NCBI GenBank assembly: GCA_033065855.1
Contig: JAVXUO010002007.1
Location: forward strand, 496,001 to 560,000
Reading direction: 5' to 3'
DNA length: 64,000 nucleotides
Source of the DNA: Escallonia rubra
Taxonomy: Eukaryota > Streptophyta > Magnoliopsida > Escalloniales > Escalloniaceae
Part shown: positions 61,535 to 64,000 of the stretch, piece by piece
Layout of the letters: each line of letters opens with the position of its first letter
Position numbering within the stretch: the first letter of the stretch is position 1
The notes under the pieces: model-generated
What the model saw: the letters and a program-made list of their open reading frames with translations, nothing else
Told to the model about the DNA's origin: nothing
The model's database searches: none
Program-made: the position numbers and the translations under genes

Positions 61535-63116
61535 GGGAAAGTACAGTTTGACCCCATTAGATACGGCACTTTGAGAAATTTGATCCTTGGCTTCAGTTTG
61601 ATATACTTAACACCCTCCAGTTATAAAAGTGAACCTTGACTAAATGAATTGACACCGATTTTCTTATCAAATTTTAGGTCAATGTCCTTTTTCAACCTCT
61701 CTCCCCCTTTTTTACTTCCACCTCGTCAACCACCCTCAGCTCACAATCACCACCCATTTTCATGACCCACATGCGCGCGCCTATACACACACACACACAG
61801 GCACAAGACACATGTCGCTCCCCCTAATCCATGTCACAACCTCGCACCCTTGCACAAGCACACACAAAACACACGGTTCCCCTACCCAAATCCCCATTAC
61901 CCCACAGGCACACACGCTACACAAACATATGACACACAACCGTTATCACAATAATCGCCGAAAGTTGTCGCACAAACAAACGACTATCGTTACAGCCATC
62001 CACCACCACCTCACCCCCACAACTATTTTCACAACAATCATTCACCACAGTGGCACAAACAAACCACCGCCTCACCCACTACACAGGCCACCCACTTTCT
62101 CCCCCACTTTCTCTCCGCGGATCACTGTCTCAACCAACCACCGTGGTTGACAAGATGGCTCACATCTAATTTGATTTGGGTTTGTTTTGCATCACCGCCA
62201 TCTCATCCAGCTCTCCGATCTCAATCCATACGAGGGGCACTGGTAGGGGTGAGCACGATTCGGTTTGGAGGCTGAATACCAAACCGAACCGACCAACCTC
62301 GGTTTGGGAAAAAAAATCGAACCGTAGTTGAACGGTTCGGTTTCTGCGGGTTGAACGGTTTGGTTTGGACGGTTTAATCGGTTTGGGCCAAACTCAATTT
62401 TGGGCAAGTTTAGACCCAAAAATTAATAACTTATACATAATAATAAGGTCTAAATAAATTGAATTTTTTATCATAATTAATTAGTAAGATGTAAGCGGCA
62501 AGTGAAAATGTGTGTTACGTTAAGGGATTTAGGGTTTATCCCATTTTATATGAGTGGTTAGATAACTAGGGTTAGTAAAAAATAACTAAGATTAGGTAAA
62601 ATTATAAATATGTTATATTATATACGGTTGGTTCGGTTTATGCGATTTCAAAAAAATTCGAACCGAACCGAATGTACGGTTTAGAAGAAAAAAAAACCAA
62701 ACCGATTGATTTGGAAATAGACGGATTGGTTGGTTCGGTTTTCACGATTGGATCGGTTTCAACGGTGTAAATGTTCACCCCTAGGCACTGGTTTAATTTG
62801 TTGGGTAAAGAAAAAAAAGTGTGGTGCATGTATTTTTTTATGTGTGTTGGTCAGTGATGGGGGATGAGGACGACATTAGAAGTGGACGGGGCTGTGGGGG
62901 TGGTTGATAGGGTGGAAGTGAAGAAGGGGGTATAATTATCATTTTTAAAATATATGTTAGCCAACGCATGTGTTGTTCACACGTGATTAAAATTGATATT
63001 TTTCGTCAGTTGAACGGTATTTTCATAACTGAGAGGATGTTAAGCACATCAAGTTTAAGTCAAGGGGGTAAAAATTTTAGTGCCCTGTTAGATGGGTTCA
63101 AACTGTACTTTTTTCC
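61535..63116. mobile_element. Mutator-like element with long inverted repeats, upstream of paralogue B
   Basis: Outer segments of roughly 110-150 bp (about 61535-61660 and 62960-63116) are diverged inverted copies. Both have AAAGTACAGTTTGA, then ACCCAT/ACCCCATTAGA, GGCACT, CTTAACA and CAGTTAT-AAA in the same order inward. Flanking 9-mers match poorly (AAAATTTCA against AAATTTTAC), so the target-site duplication is not established and edges may shift by several bases. The interior has CA-rich sequence and a nested hAT element (62244-62783). No transposase is seen. Confidence 0.6.
62244..62783. mobile_element. Small hAT-type element (540 bp) nested in the Mutator-like element
   Basis: A perfect 8-bp target-site duplication, GGCACTGG, flanks it (62236-62243 and 62784-62791). 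Ends read TAGGGGTGAGCA on the left and TAGGGGTGAACA inward from the right. Subterminal regions are packed with the motif CGGTTTGG or CGAACCG, in opposite orientations at the two ends. The element is too short to code for a transposase. It must be younger than the element that contains it. Confidence 0.9.
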
Positions 63117-64000
63117 AAATTTTACGGATAAATCTAGCGACGATAGTTGCTACGCATCCATATCTATGTTATGTGAGGATAAGCTAGATTTACTACTTCA
63201 TCCATTGGCAGGTTAGAGAGGATGTGGAGGATTCTGTGCTCATCTGTTAAGGCATTGATTCGATTTAATGCTTCTTCAGTGTTCTTGCTCGATTTCTACC
63301 AGGTAAATTTGCTTTTGCTTTTGGTGATTTTTATGCGTTTCAACCTCGCTATAGTTGAAAAAGAAGAAGAACATTTGAGAGACTTGTTAGAGTTTAAAAA
63401 AAAAAGTTTTGGGTTACATAAATGGCTGGACTGTAATGCTCCGATCCAGACGGCAAGGAGTATTTTCGCGGGGACCTACAAAGCTGCCACATACATCTGA
63501 GCCCCTGATTCCCACACCTATGTCGGGGCGGAAGCACACGGTGAATTCGCATGTGAAGCACATGCAAAGCGAGGACATATATTTGCCCTCCACAAGAAAC
63601 GACAGGTAGAAGACTCGAGGCCAGGTAGTGTGCCTGGATTGATTCCCTAGGATTTGTTTAACCAACTCCTTGTTGGTGGGCTAGAGTTCAAATGACCTAG
63701 CCTTAGCACGAGTAAAGTAATCCATGCTTGCATAATTTGTAAGAGAGTCAGAGCGTATTATGATTTAAGAAAATACCCCCGCTTGTAATTAATTATACGT
63801 GTTATAATCAATGGGCGGGATTTAATGAGTTGAGGATCAGGTTTTCATATGTCAATTGTACTGTACGACGTCATTTGAACAAGCTTCGTCATTAATATTT
63901 TTCCCATAGGATCTCCTCCAACGGTTAGTGACTTTTAAGTGTTCTATGGAAACATTTGTCACCTTTTCTCAAAATCATTAGCGGTTTTTGTAAATGTTGC
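63117..64000. other. Intergenic region to window end
   Basis: Nothing convincing is seen. Short frames at 63216-63660 lack recognised domains. A gene continuing beyond the window cannot be excluded. Confidence 0.45.

Overview
The window is nuclear DNA from a flowering plant, very probably a eudicot. It has AT-rich intergenic DNA, split genes with GT-AG introns, plant-specific protein families and many short non-autonomous transposons. I rebuilt seven complete multi-exon protein genes by hand from splice signals, reading-frame continuity and remembered homologues. In each of the seven the summed exon lengths divide by three and end at one stop. I cannot name the species.

Layout. At 2.4-6.2 kb (-) lies an hnRNP U-like RNA-binding protein with a SPRY domain and a P-loop ATPase domain. 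At 9.9-17.0 kb (-) lies the 26S proteasome lid subunit RPN12; its third intron holds a Mutator-like element with a hAT element inserted inside it. At 20.9-21.8 kb (-) lies a small stress-type F-box protein of the FBS1 family. A 1.76 kb Mutator-like element sits alone at 24.7-26.4 kb. At 27.2-36.2 kb (-) lies a WD40 protein, the plant homologue of telomerase Cajal body protein 1 (WRAP53). At 37.3-43.2 kb (-) lies the bifunctional FMN hydrolase/riboflavin kinase, with a non-coding first exon and another Mutator-like element just upstream.

From 44.8 kb on, the window is accessory in character. It holds an inverted pair of F-box/LRR/FBD genes (50.96-53.16 kb on +, 59.17-61.40 kb on -) arranged tail to tail, a decayed 5' fragment of a third copy, homologous repeated 3' flanks, and several hAT and Mutator-like insertions, several with intact target-site duplications.

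The genes do not form one pathway. Five are single-copy-type housekeeping or regulatory genes (RNA processing, proteasome, FMN metabolism, Cajal body/telomerase RNP, stress F-box). The other two belong to the fast-evolving F-box/FBD class. I saw no rRNA, convincing tRNA or CRISPR array, and no obviously new biological system. The most notable points are the nested transposons, the inverted F-box duplication with tandem-repeat 3' flanks, and a GC-AG intron.
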